Part shown: in pieces, positions 14,697 through 22,588 of the stretch | Layout: the number at the start of each line of letters is the position of its first letter | Numbering within the stretch: the first letter of the stretch is position 1 | Source: an uncultured delta proteobacterium | Lineage (GTDB): Bacteria > Myxococcota_A > Polyangia > Polyangiales > Polyangiaceae | Direction of reading: 5' to 3' | DNA: 36,017 nucleotides | NCBI GenBank assembly: GCA_903906315.1 | Contig: CAIVJW010000448.1 | Coordinates: 1 to 36,017, forward strand | The notes under the pieces: model-generated | What the model was told of the DNA's origin: nothing | The model's input: only the letters and a program-made list of their open reading frames with translations | Database searches by the model: none | Made by a program: the position numbers and the translations under genes

Positions 14697-17600
14697 GTGG
14701 AACACGAAAAGCGAGCACCTCATGTAAGTGGCACAGCTGTGCTCGCTTGCGTCGTCGTCGTCGCGAGCTGCGGCGCCGACCCCCGGGAAACGGCGAGCGA
14801 TTCGCCCAGCGCGCACCTCGCGCCCACGGCGCTCGGCACGGCAACGGAGGCGCGGCTTCGCGTCACGGCGCTGCGAGATCGCTTCCGCATCCCGACGATC
14901 CCCGCCGAGCCCCCGAACGCCGAACGACGACCCGCCTCGACGCCGCGGGAGTCGGAGCCCGTGGCCGTGGTGGGCCCCGGCGTCGCCACGTCCTTCGAGC
15001 CGACCGGCACCGGGAGCGTCCGCGCCGTGGTCCCGCGCGAGGCGAAGCGCCGGGTGCTTCGGGCCGCGACCGTCGAGCTGCCCCTGCGCGCGAACGCGAT
15101 GGCGCGGGTGGAGGACGACACCACGCACGTGAGCGTCGGATTCGCCCTGCGCGACGCGGTCGACGCGCCCATCGGCGTGGCCGACGGGATCGCCGTCTAC
15201 GCCGGCGCGCTCGCGGGGAGCGCGGTCGTGCACCGGGTCCACGCCGAGGGGACCGAGGACTTCGTCGTGATCGAGACGAGGCCGGCCCGCGAGGAGCTCG
15301 TCTACGACGTCGACGTGTCGCGCGTGGCGGGGCTTCGGCTCGTCAGCAACACGCTCGAGTTCCTGGACGAAGGGGGCGCGCCGCGGCTGCGCGTGGCGCC
15401 GCCGTATGTCGTCGACGCGAGCGGAATCCGGACCGATGCGCGGATCGCGGTCGACGGGTGCGCCTATGACACGGATGCCAGCGGGCCTTGGGGGCGCGCG
15501 GTGACGCGGGCCGGTGCGCCGCGCTGTGGGGTGCGCGTGACGTGGAGCGGAGCGCAATACCCGCTGATCGTGGATCCGAGCTGGATGGCGACCGGGTCGA
15601 TGGCGACGAACCGCGCGTTTCACTCCGCGACGCTCCTCCCCTCTGGCAAGGTGCTGCTTGCGGCCGGTTTCGCCGGCGCCGGAGCCGTCGTGCTGGCGAG
15701 CGCGGAGCTCTTCGATGGGAGCGCGAGCTTCGCCGCCACCGGCTCGATGACGACGGCGCGCAGGAGTCACACAGCGACGCTCCTGGCCTCCGGCAAGGTG
15801 CTCGTGGCGGGTGGAACCGACGTCACCAACAAGTCCATCGCGAGCGCCGAGCTCTTCGACGGGAATGCCGGCTTCGCGCCCACCGGACCGATGACGAAGA
15901 TCCGCGCCGGCCACAGCGCGACGAGGCTCCCCTCGGGGAAGGTCCTCGTCGCCGGCGGAATGAGCGCCGTGTACTTGTCGACCGCAGAGCTCTTCGACGG
16001 GAGCGCGAGCTTCGCGGCCACCGGCTCGATGACGACGGCACGCGTCGCTCACACTGCCACGCTGCTCCCCTCGGGCAAGGTGCTCGTCGCCGGCGGATCC
16101 TACGGCGGGGATTTGTCTGGCGCAGAGCTCTTCGACGGGAACGCGAGCTTCACAGCCACCGGCTCGATGACGACGCCCCGCTCCAGCCACACCGCGACAC
16201 TCCTCCCCTCGGGCAAGGTCCTCATGGCGGGAAGCGGATCGAGCGCGGAGCTCTTCGACGGGGGCGCGAGCTTCGCGGCCACCGGCTCGATGGCGGACGC
16301 CCGCAGAGGCCCCACGGCAACCTTGCTGCCTTCGGGCAAGGTCCTCGTCGTGGGCGGCGACGGGGGGGGTGGGGTCTATCTGTCGAGCAGCGAGGCCTAC
16401 GACGGGACCGCGAGCTTCTCAGCTACCGGCTCGATGGCCAAGGCACGCACCGGCCACACGGCGACGCTGCTCCTCTCGGGTCAAGTGCTCGTCACCGGCG
16501 GCATGGTAACCGGCAATGTCACGCTGGAGACCGCGGAGCTTCTCGGCATCGCGGCAGGCGCTCCCTGCGCCGGGGCAGCTGACTGCGCCTCCGGCTTCTG
16601 CAATGACGGCGTCTGCTGCGCGGGTCCGTGCGTCGGAGTCTGCTCGACGTGTGTCCTGGCGACAGGGGTGTGCGCGCTGGTGAAGAACGCCGTCGACCCC
16701 GACACCTGTGCAGTCGCCAACACCTGCGACCCGAGCGGCGCCTGCAAGCTCGCGAGCGGCCAGCCCGCGAACGACCCGGCGACCTGCGCGAGCGGCTTCG
16801 CCTCCGACGGCGCGTGCTGCGACACGGCCTGCGGCGCGGCGTGCGACGTGTGCCTGAAGTCGCTGGGTGCCCTCGCGGACGGCACGTGCTCCACCGCCCC
16901 CGCCGGCTACCCGGGCGAGCCTACGTGCGGCAACGGGCTCGCGTGCGACGGCGCGAGCTTGACCTGCCCCTCCTCGTGCGTCTCCGACCTCGACTGCGTG
17001 GCCGACGACTACTGCGCCGCGGACGGCACCTGCCGGCCGGTAGCGCTTCAAGGCGACTCGTGCAACACCGCCGCAGGCGCCGACTGCTTCGAGCCAGGCT
17101 GTCGCGAGTGCGCGACGGCCCAATGCGTCGACGGGGTGTGCTGTGACACCGCGTGCGACACCCCTTGTCAGGCGTGCACCGCCGCCCTGAAAGAGTCCGG
17201 GGCGGACAACGGCACCTGCGGCGCCGCGAAGGCGCAAACGAACCCCCACCACGACCCGTGCGAAACGAGCCCTACCTCGACCTGCGGCCCCAACGGGCTC
17301 TGCAGCGGCGCGGGGGCCTGCGGCCTCTACTACCCGCCCGGGACCTCGTGCGGCCCAAGCGTCTGCCTGCCCGGCAACAAGGCCGTCGGCGACGTCTGCA
17401 ACGGGAGCGGCAACTGCGGCACCGACCCTGGCGGCGTCAACTGCAACGAGTATCTCTGCGTCGACGGCTCGTGCCCGAGCCAGTGCGCGACCGATGCGGA
17501 TTGCATCGAGACAGCCTATTGCCAGACGGGCAAGTGCATCGCGAAGACGAGCAATGGCGCTGCATGTAAGAGCGCCAATCAATGCGCCAGCGCATTCTGC

Positions 17601-18338
17601 GTCGACGGGCGTTGCTGCAACGGCGCCTGCGACAGTCAGTGCTCCGCCTGCGACGCGACGGGGACCGAGGGGACGTGTACGCCGATCGTCGGCGCGCCCC
17701 ACAACGGTCGCCCGATGTGCCCGAGTGCCGACGCGACCAAGCCTTGCGCGACGGCGACCTGCGACGGCGTCACGGCCTCGACCTGCACGGGCTTCGTGGG
17801 CTCCGGCACGTCGTGCCGCGCGGCGAGCTGCGAGAGCGGACTGCAAACGCTCCGGGCGAACTGCGACGGCAAGGGGGGCTGCCCGGAAGCGACCACGAAG
17901 CCGTGCGCTTCCTTCGCGTGCGGCTCCACCGAGTGCAACACGACGTGCGCCGCCGATACGGACTGTGCTTCAGGCTACACGTGCGACAAGTCGACGAGCA
18001 CGTGCGTCTCCGGCGCTACGTGCGGCGCGGACGGCCACACGGCGACCGGCGCCAGCGGCACCACGACCGACTGCGCTCCGTTCAACTGCGATGGCAAGGG
18101 CTCGTGCAGGACGGCGTGCAGCAGCGTCGACGACTGCGCCTCTCCCAACGTCTGCGATGGATTTCACCACTGCGTCGCGCCCACGGCCTCCGCGTCCGGC
18201 GATGGCGGCGACTCGGGCGGATGCACGGTCGGCGCGGCTCGGCCGCAGCACTCCCCGTCGCGCACCCCGGCACTGATCGTCGTCCTCGGGCTCGCGGGCC
18301 TCGCCGCTCGCCGACGCCGAGCCGACCTCGTGACTTGA
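14697..18338 (+). CDS. Surface-anchored seven-repeat kelch-like, Cys-rich protein (paralogue 1)
   Basis: Predicted 1213 residues from GTG 14697, chosen because it gives a signal sequence like the paralogue's. A hydrophobic stretch ends VVVVASC, a lipobox-like VASC. Residues ~35-290 form a conserved domain shared with paralogue 2 (VELPLRANAMARVEDDTTH, VHRVHAEGTEDFVV, LEFLDEGGAPRLRVAPPYVV). Residues ~296-610 are seven kelch-like repeats of 42-50 residues with the core 'TGSM...R..HTATLLPSGKVLVAGG...AELFDG.ASF', consistent with one seven-bladed propeller. Residues ~620-1170 are Cys-rich, with many 'CVDGVCCDTAC' modules. The tail GGCTVG, a hydrophobic stretch and ARRRR match the MYXO-CTERM sorting-signal layout. 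Such Cys-rich proteins are often mislabelled as tryptophan synthase alpha chain. Adhesion or matrix binding is inference. Confidence 0.85.
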   Translation: MEHEKRAPHVSGTAVLACVVVVASCGADPRETASDSPSAHLAPTALGTATEARLRVTALRDRFRIPTIPAEPPNAERRPASTPRESEPVAVVGPGVATSFEPTGTGSVRAVVPREAKRRVLRAATVELPLRANAMARVEDDTTHVSVGFALRDAVDAPIGVADGIAVYAGALAGSAVVHRVHAEGTEDFVVIETRPAREELVYDVDVSRVAGLRLVSNTLEFLDEGGAPRLRVAPPYVVDASGIRTDARIAVDGCAYDTDASGPWGRAVTRAGAPRCGVRVTWSGAQYPLIVDPSWMATGSMATNRAFHSATLLPSGKVLLAAGFAGAGAVVLASAELFDGSASFAATGSMTTARRSHTATLLASGKVLVAGGTDVTNKSIASAELFDGNAGFAPTGPMTKIRAGHSATRLPSGKVLVAGGMSAVYLSTAELFDGSASFAATGSMTTARVAHTATLLPSGKVLVAGGSYGGDLSGAELFDGNASFTATGSMTTPRSSHTATLLPSGKVLMAGSGSSAELFDGGASFAATGSMADARRGPTATLLPSGKVLVVGGDGGGGVYLSSSEAYDGTASFSATGSMAKARTGHTATLLLSGQVLVTGGMVTGNVTLETAELLGIAAGAPCAGAADCASGFCNDGVCCAGPCVGVCSTCVLATGVCALVKNAVDPDTCAVANTCDPSGACKLASGQPANDPATCASGFASDGACCDTACGAACDVCLKSLGALADGTCSTAPAGYPGEPTCGNGLACDGASLTCPSSCVSDLDCVADDYCAADGTCRPVALQGDSCNTAAGADCFEPGCRECATAQCVDGVCCDTACDTPCQACTAALKESGADNGTCGAAKAQTNPHHDPCETSPTSTCGPNGLCSGAGACGLYYPPGTSCGPSVCLPGNKAVGDVCNGSGNCGTDPGGVNCNEYLCVDGSCPSQCATDADCIETAYCQTGKCIAKTSNGAACKSANQCASAFCVDGRCCNGACDSQCSACDATGTEGTCTPIVGAPHNGRPMCPSADATKPCATATCDGVTASTCTGFVGSGTSCRAASCESGLQTLRANCDGKGGCPEATTKPCASFACGSTECNTTCAADTDCASGYTCDKSTSTCVSGATCGADGHTATGASGTTTDCAPFNCDGKGSCRTACSSVDDCASPNVCDGFHHCVAPTASASGDGGDSGGCTVGAARPQHSPSRTPALIVVLGLAGLAARRRRADLVT
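14709..14748. promoter_or_regulatory. Perfect 10-bp inverted repeat overlapping a 12-bp palindrome at a gene start
   Basis: AAGCGAGCAC (14709-14718) and GTGCTCGCTT (14739-14748) are exact reverse complements with a 20-nt loop. The loop's end plus the right arm contain the perfect palindrome GCACAGCTGTGC (14731-14742), so two mutually exclusive structures are possible. It lies within the signal-peptide codons of paralogue 1. A role as operator or mRNA structure is inference. Confidence 0.55.
15582..16543 (+). repeat. Seven kelch-like coding repeats, paralogue 1
   Basis: Imperfect direct repeats of about 125-150 bp, with a recurring GAGCTCTTCGACGGGA and a following ACCGGCTCGATG, encode the seven propeller repeats. 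Blade 5 is the shortest because its inter-strand loop is reduced. Confidence 0.85.
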
Positions 18339-18390
18339 ACGGCGCTGTCACCGGCCCACGCGCGCCTCCGCGCGTCGGCCTCCTCACGGC

Positions 18391-18396
18391 AAGGAG
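18391..18396 (+). promoter_or_regulatory. Ribosome binding site of kelch/Cys-rich paralogue 2
   Basis: AAGGAG, 7 nt before ATG 18404, fixes the start inside a much longer open frame. CTCCT at 18380-18384 can pair with AGGAG (18392-18396) across a 7-nt loop and could partly mask the site. Confidence 0.75.
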
Positions 18397-18403
18397 CAAC
18401 CGG

Positions 18404-21400
18404 ATGCGAGCCTGGATCGTTTGGTGTGCGCGGACGACCTTCGCCGTGCTCGTCGTGGCGAGCTGCGGCACCGATCGTCGAGAACCCGCTTCCGGTCCCA
18501 CCGACTCGCCCTCGACGCCAACCGCCGTCTCGCGGTCGGACGCGGCGCGGGCCCGCGTGTCGGCGCTCCGGCGGCGCTTCCACGTCACGCCCGCCGCCTG
18601 GCCCGATCTCACCGAGCACGAGCCGCTCCCCACGCCGGCGCCGAGGCCCGTGATCGGCGAAGCCGCCGCCACGTCCTTCGAGGCGACCGCTGCCGGAAGC
18701 CTCCGCGCAGTCCTCCCGCACGAGGCGAAGCGCGCAGTCCTGCGAGCCGCGAGCGTCGAGCTTCCGCTGCGCGCGGACGCGATGGCGCGAGTCGAGGACG
18801 ACGCGACGCACGTGAGCATCGGGTTCGCACTGCGCGACGCCAGCGCCGCACCGATCGCGGTGGCCGACGGTATCGCGATTTACGCCGGCGCGCTTGCGGG
18901 GAGCGACGTGGTGCACCGCGTCCACGCGGAGGGGACGGAGGACTTCGTCGTGTTCGAGGCGAAGCCCGCGCGCGAGGAGCTCGTCTACGAGGTCGAGGTG
19001 TCCCGCGTGGCCGGCCTGCGGCTCGTGAACGGCACGCTGGAGTTCCTCGACGAGGGCGGCGCGCCGCGCCTTCGCGTGGCGCCGCCGTACGTGGTGGACG
19101 AAAGCGGCACGCAGAGCGCCGCGACGATTGCTGTCTTGGGGTGCGCTCATGACACGGATCCGAGCGCACCCTGGGGGCGACCGGTGACGAGGGCTGGTGC
19201 CTCGCGGTGCGAGGTGCGCGTCGCTTGGCACGGGACGGGGTATCCGCTGCTGGTCGACCCGAGCTGGACGGTGACGGGGTCGATGACGACTGCGCGCTAC
19301 CGGCACACCGCGACGCTGCTCGCTTCGGGCAAGGTGCTCATCGTCGGCGGCAACATCGGCGGCGTGATCACGAACGGGGCGGAGTTCTTCGACGGGAGCT
19401 CGAGCTTCGCCGCCACCGGCTGGATGACCACACCTCGGGAAAACCACACGGCGACGCTGCTCCCGTCTGGCAAGGTGCTCATCGCGGGCGGCAACACCGA
19501 CGCCGCCCTCCCGCTGAGCAGCGCGGCGCTTTTCGACGGAATTGGCAGCTTCGTCAATACCGGCTCGATGACGGCGCCGCGCCTCGAGCACACAGCCACA
19601 CTCTTGCCGTCTGGCAAGGTGCTCATTGCAGGTGGCCGCAACAAGGTGGCTTTCGAGGCCAGCGCGGAGCTCTTCGACGGAGGCGCGAGCTTCGCCCCGA
19701 CCGGCGCCATGGCGACCGGGCGTTACGGCCACAGGGCGACGCTCCTCGCCTCTGGCAAGGTCCTCGTCACGGGCGGACGAGGCGTCAGCGGAGACCTGTC
19801 GAGCGCCGAGGTCTTCGACGGGAACGGGAGCTTCACCCCGACCTCCTCGATGGGGGCCGTGCGCAAATATCACACCTCGACCCTCCTCTCGTCGGGGAAA
19901 GTGCTCGTCACGGGCTGGGGGGCGAGCGCGGAGCTCTTCGATGGAAGCGGCAGCTTCGCCCCGACCGGATCGATGGGCGCGACGCGCTCGAATCACACGG
20001 CGACCCTGCTGCCGTCGGGGAAGGTGCTCGTCGTCGGCGGGTACGCCCTGACGGAGCTCTTCGACGGGCACACGAGCTTCGGCGAGGCCGGCTCGATGTC
20101 GGCTGGACGCGCCTACCACACCGCGACGCTGCTGCCGTCGGGCCAGACGCTCGTGGCGGGCGGCTACATCACTTCGAGCGCGGAGCTATTCGGCGTGCCT
20201 GCCGGCGCTCCGTGCGCCGCCGCGCTCGACTGCGGCTCCGACATCTGCAACGACGGCATCTGCTGTGTGGGCCCGTGCGGCGGACTCTGCACGACCTGCG
20301 CGGCAGGGACGGGCGCGTGCACCTCGGTGAAGGACGCCGTGGACGCCGACAGCTGCGGACCTTCGACCTACGCTCTCGTCGGCGCCTACCATGGCGGGTC
20401 GCCCGACGTGAACGCGATCGACTTCCAGAGCGGGTTCGTCACCGAATCCGCGGTGGCGGACGGCTCCAAGGGCAAGAGCGCCCTGCGGTTCATCGCCACC
20501 ACCGACGGCACGCCCGGCAACCCCAACAAGTACGCCTACTGGCGGTTCTCGACGGCGTCGAGAGTCCTGGAGGCAGGCGACCACGTCGAGTACGACGTCT
20601 ACCTGGAGAGCGCCATTCCTGGCACCGGCGGCCTCGACATCCAGAACACCGACGGGACGTACTGGCGTGGAGAGGCTGGCTGGGCAGACCAGAACGGGGT
20701 CGGTGCCCATCCGGCGACCGACCTCACCTCGTACGCCACCGGCCAGTGGTACCACCGGATCCTTGCCGTTCCCGCTGGCGTGCTCGGCAAGACGATCGCG
20801 AGCTGGGACGTCGTGGACGAGGACGACGCCGTCTCCCGGACGGCGTCCGTCTACTACGCGAACGTGGCGATCACGAACGGCGTCCATGGGGTCAAGTCGA
20901 ACCGTTGCGACCCGAACGGGGTGTGCAAGCTCGCGAGCGGACAGCCCGCCTCGGATCCCGCAACCTGCGCGAACGGTCTCGCCTCCGACGGCTTCTGCTG
21001 TGACACGGCCTGCGGCGCGGCGTGCGACGTATGCGCCAAGTCGCTGGGTGCGCTCACGGACGGCACCTGCTCTGCGGCCGCCGTCGCGTACGCCGGCGAC
21101 CCCGCCTGCGGCAACGGCTTCGCGTGCGACGGAGTGAGCGTGATCTGCCCAGCCACGTGCGTATCCGACATCGACTGTCTCGCAGGCGACTACTGCGCGG
21201 CGAACGGCGCGTGCCGGGTGCAGAAGGCCCAAGGCGACGCGTGCAGCGGCGCCGCGGGGGCCGACTGCCTCGAAGGAGGGTGCCGCGAGTGCGCGACCGG
21301 TCACTGCGTCGACGGCGTCTGCTGCGACACGGCCTGTGACGCGCTCTGCCAGGCCTGCAGCGCGGCCCTCAAGGAGTCGGCGCTGGGCGACGGCGTGTGC

Positions 21401-22588
21401 GACAGCGTGAAGGCGCAGACCAACCCGCACGGCGACAACTGCCCGGACCAGGGAGCCGCGGCGTGCGGCGCGAACGGCCTCTGCAGCGGGGCGGGCGCGT
21501 GCAGCCTCTACTACCCGGCCGGGACCTCGTGCGGCGCAGGCGTGTGCCTCCCCGGCAACAAGGCAGGCGGCGACATCTGCAGCGGGAGCGGGAAATGCAG
21601 CGCAGACCCCGTGGGCGTCAGCTGCGAGAACTACCTTTGCGACCAGGGCTCGTGTCCCAGCACGTGCGTCGCTGACGCGCAGTGCGTCGCGACGGCCTCG
21701 TGCCAGCAGGGCAAGTGCGTCACCAGAGCGGTCGATGGCGCCCCGTGCACCGGCGCCAATCAGTGCATGAGCAACCTCTGCGTGGACGGCTACTGCTGCA
21801 ATGGCGCATGCGCGGGTCAATGCGCGGCGTGTGACGCGCCCGGCACGGAGGGGACCTGCACCCTGGTCGTCGGTGCGCCGCACGGAGGCCGGCCCACGTG
21901 CGGCGTCGCCGACGCGAGCGCTCCTTGCTCGGCGACGACGTGCGACGGAGTCACCTCGACGACCTGCGGCGGATTCGTGGGATCCAAGACGTCGTGCCGG
22001 GCAGGGAGCTGCGCGAGCGGCGTGGAAACGCTGCCGGCGAGCTGCGACGGCAAGGGCGAGTGCCCCGTCGTGATCACGAAGCCGTGCGCGCCGTACGCAT
22101 GCGGGGAGGCGGTGTGCAAGACCACGTGCGGCGCGGACGCCGACTGCGCGTCGGGCAGCAGCTGCGACGAGTCGACGGGCGCGTGCGTCGCGGGGGCGAC
22201 CTGCGGCAAGGACGGCCACACGGCGACCCGCGTCGACGGCACCAGCGTCGACTGTGCCCCGTTCAACTGCGACGGCACGGGAGCGTGCCGGACGACCTGC
22301 GGCACCGTGGATGACTGCGCCTCTCCCAGCGTCTGCGACGGCGCGCGCCGCTGCGTGGCGCCGGGCGCGTCCGGCGACGAATCGGCCGGGTGTGCGGTGT
22401 CCGCGCGTCCGCTTGGCGGGTCCGCTCCACGCCTCCCCGCGCTGCTCGTCGCGATCGGCCTCGCGGCCCTCGGGGTGCGCCGGCGCCGCGCACGCCCCGG
22501 CGCCTTCCCGCCCGACGGCCGGAGGTCGGGCGAGGCCGCTACGAACCGAGATCGATCGCCGGCGGGACCGCGCCGTCCGCGGAGATGA
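18404..22588 (+). CDS. Surface-anchored seven-repeat kelch-like, Cys-rich protein with inserted domain (paralogue 2)
   Basis: 1394 residues, from an ATG with a good ribosome binding site. Signal segment MRAWIVWCARTTFAVLVVAS precedes a lipobox-type cysteine (VASC). The order follows paralogue 1: conserved N-terminal domain (~35-287), seven kelch-like repeats (~288-600), Cys-rich stalk and a MYXO-CTERM-like end (AGCAVS, hydrophobic stretch, VRRRR). Two differences stand out. A segment of ~183 residues (20357-20905) interrupts the first part of the Cys-rich stalk; it is cysteine-free after its first position, beta-prone and aromatic (YWRFSTASRVL, HVEYDVYLES, GQWYHRILAVPAG), and resembles a jelly-roll/galactose-binding module. 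The C-terminus also continues ~30 residues beyond the Arg cluster, overlapping the convergent kinase gene by 50 bp. It lies 65 bp after paralogue 1, so tandem duplication and cotranscription are likely. Confidence 0.87.
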   Translation: MRAWIVWCARTTFAVLVVASCGTDRREPASGPTDSPSTPTAVSRSDAARARVSALRRRFHVTPAAWPDLTEHEPLPTPAPRPVIGEAAATSFEATAAGSLRAVLPHEAKRAVLRAASVELPLRADAMARVEDDATHVSIGFALRDASAAPIAVADGIAIYAGALAGSDVVHRVHAEGTEDFVVFEAKPAREELVYEVEVSRVAGLRLVNGTLEFLDEGGAPRLRVAPPYVVDESGTQSAATIAVLGCAHDTDPSAPWGRPVTRAGASRCEVRVAWHGTGYPLLVDPSWTVTGSMTTARYRHTATLLASGKVLIVGGNIGGVITNGAEFFDGSSSFAATGWMTTPRENHTATLLPSGKVLIAGGNTDAALPLSSAALFDGIGSFVNTGSMTAPRLEHTATLLPSGKVLIAGGRNKVAFEASAELFDGGASFAPTGAMATGRYGHRATLLASGKVLVTGGRGVSGDLSSAEVFDGNGSFTPTSSMGAVRKYHTSTLLSSGKVLVTGWGASAELFDGSGSFAPTGSMGATRSNHTATLLPSGKVLVVGGYALTELFDGHTSFGEAGSMSAGRAYHTATLLPSGQTLVAGGYITSSAELFGVPAGAPCAAALDCGSDICNDGICCVGPCGGLCTTCAAGTGACTSVKDAVDADSCGPSTYALVGAYHGGSPDVNAIDFQSGFVTESAVADGSKGKSALRFIATTDGTPGNPNKYAYWRFSTASRVLEAGDHVEYDVYLESAIPGTGGLDIQNTDGTYWRGEAGWADQNGVGAHPATDLTSYATGQWYHRILAVPAGVLGKTIASWDVVDEDDAVSRTASVYYANVAITNGVHGVKSNRCDPNGVCKLASGQPASDPATCANGLASDGFCCDTACGAACDVCAKSLGALTDGTCSAAAVAYAGDPACGNGFACDGVSVICPATCVSDIDCLAGDYCAANGACRVQKAQGDACSGAAGADCLEGGCRECATGHCVDGVCCDTACDALCQACSAALKESALGDGVCDSVKAQTNPHGDNCPDQGAAACGANGLCSGAGACSLYYPAGTSCGAGVCLPGNKAGGDICSGSGKCSADPVGVSCENYLCDQGSCPSTCVADAQCVATASCQQGKCVTRAVDGAPCTGANQCMSNLCVDGYCCNGACAGQCAACDAPGTEGTCTLVVGAPHGGRPTCGVADASAPCSATTCDGVTSTTCGGFVGSKTSCRAGSCASGVETLPASCDGKGECPVVITKPCAPYACGEAVCKTTCGADADCASGSSCDESTGACVAGATCGKDGHTATRVDGTSVDCAPFNCDGTGACRTTCGTVDDCASPSVCDGARRCVAPGASGDESAGCAVSARPLGGSAPRLPALLVAIGLAALGVRRRRARPGAFPPDGRRSGEAATNRDRSPAGPRRPRR
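19265..20195 (+). repeat. Seven kelch-like coding repeats, paralogue 2
   Basis: Seven imperfect repeats with the same core as in paralogue 1, again with short repeats at positions 5 and 6. Equal repeat number in both genes suggests the propeller predates the duplication. Confidence 0.85.
20357..20905 (+). other. Inserted ~183-residue beta-rich domain, coding part of paralogue 2
   Basis: Paralogue 1 has only five residues (AVANT) between the two flanking cysteines, whereas paralogue 2 has this whole module. The residues on both sides align well (NAVDPDTC/DAVDADSC before; CDPSGACKLASGQPA/CDPNGVCKLASGQPA after), so the insertion ends are sharp. Carbohydrate binding is suggested by the beta-rich, Trp/Tyr-rich character only. 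Confidence 0.7.

Noticed and set aside
16419-17846. 475-residue minus-strand frame across the Cys-rich stalk
   Set aside because: It is antisense to the periodic Cys-rich coding sequence, which produces a regular Ala/Arg/Val shadow.
16564-18225. Tryptophan synthase alpha chain, a label often given to such Cys-rich proteins
   Set aside because: There is no TIM-barrel sequence or TrpA motif; the region is a disulfide-rich repeat stalk.
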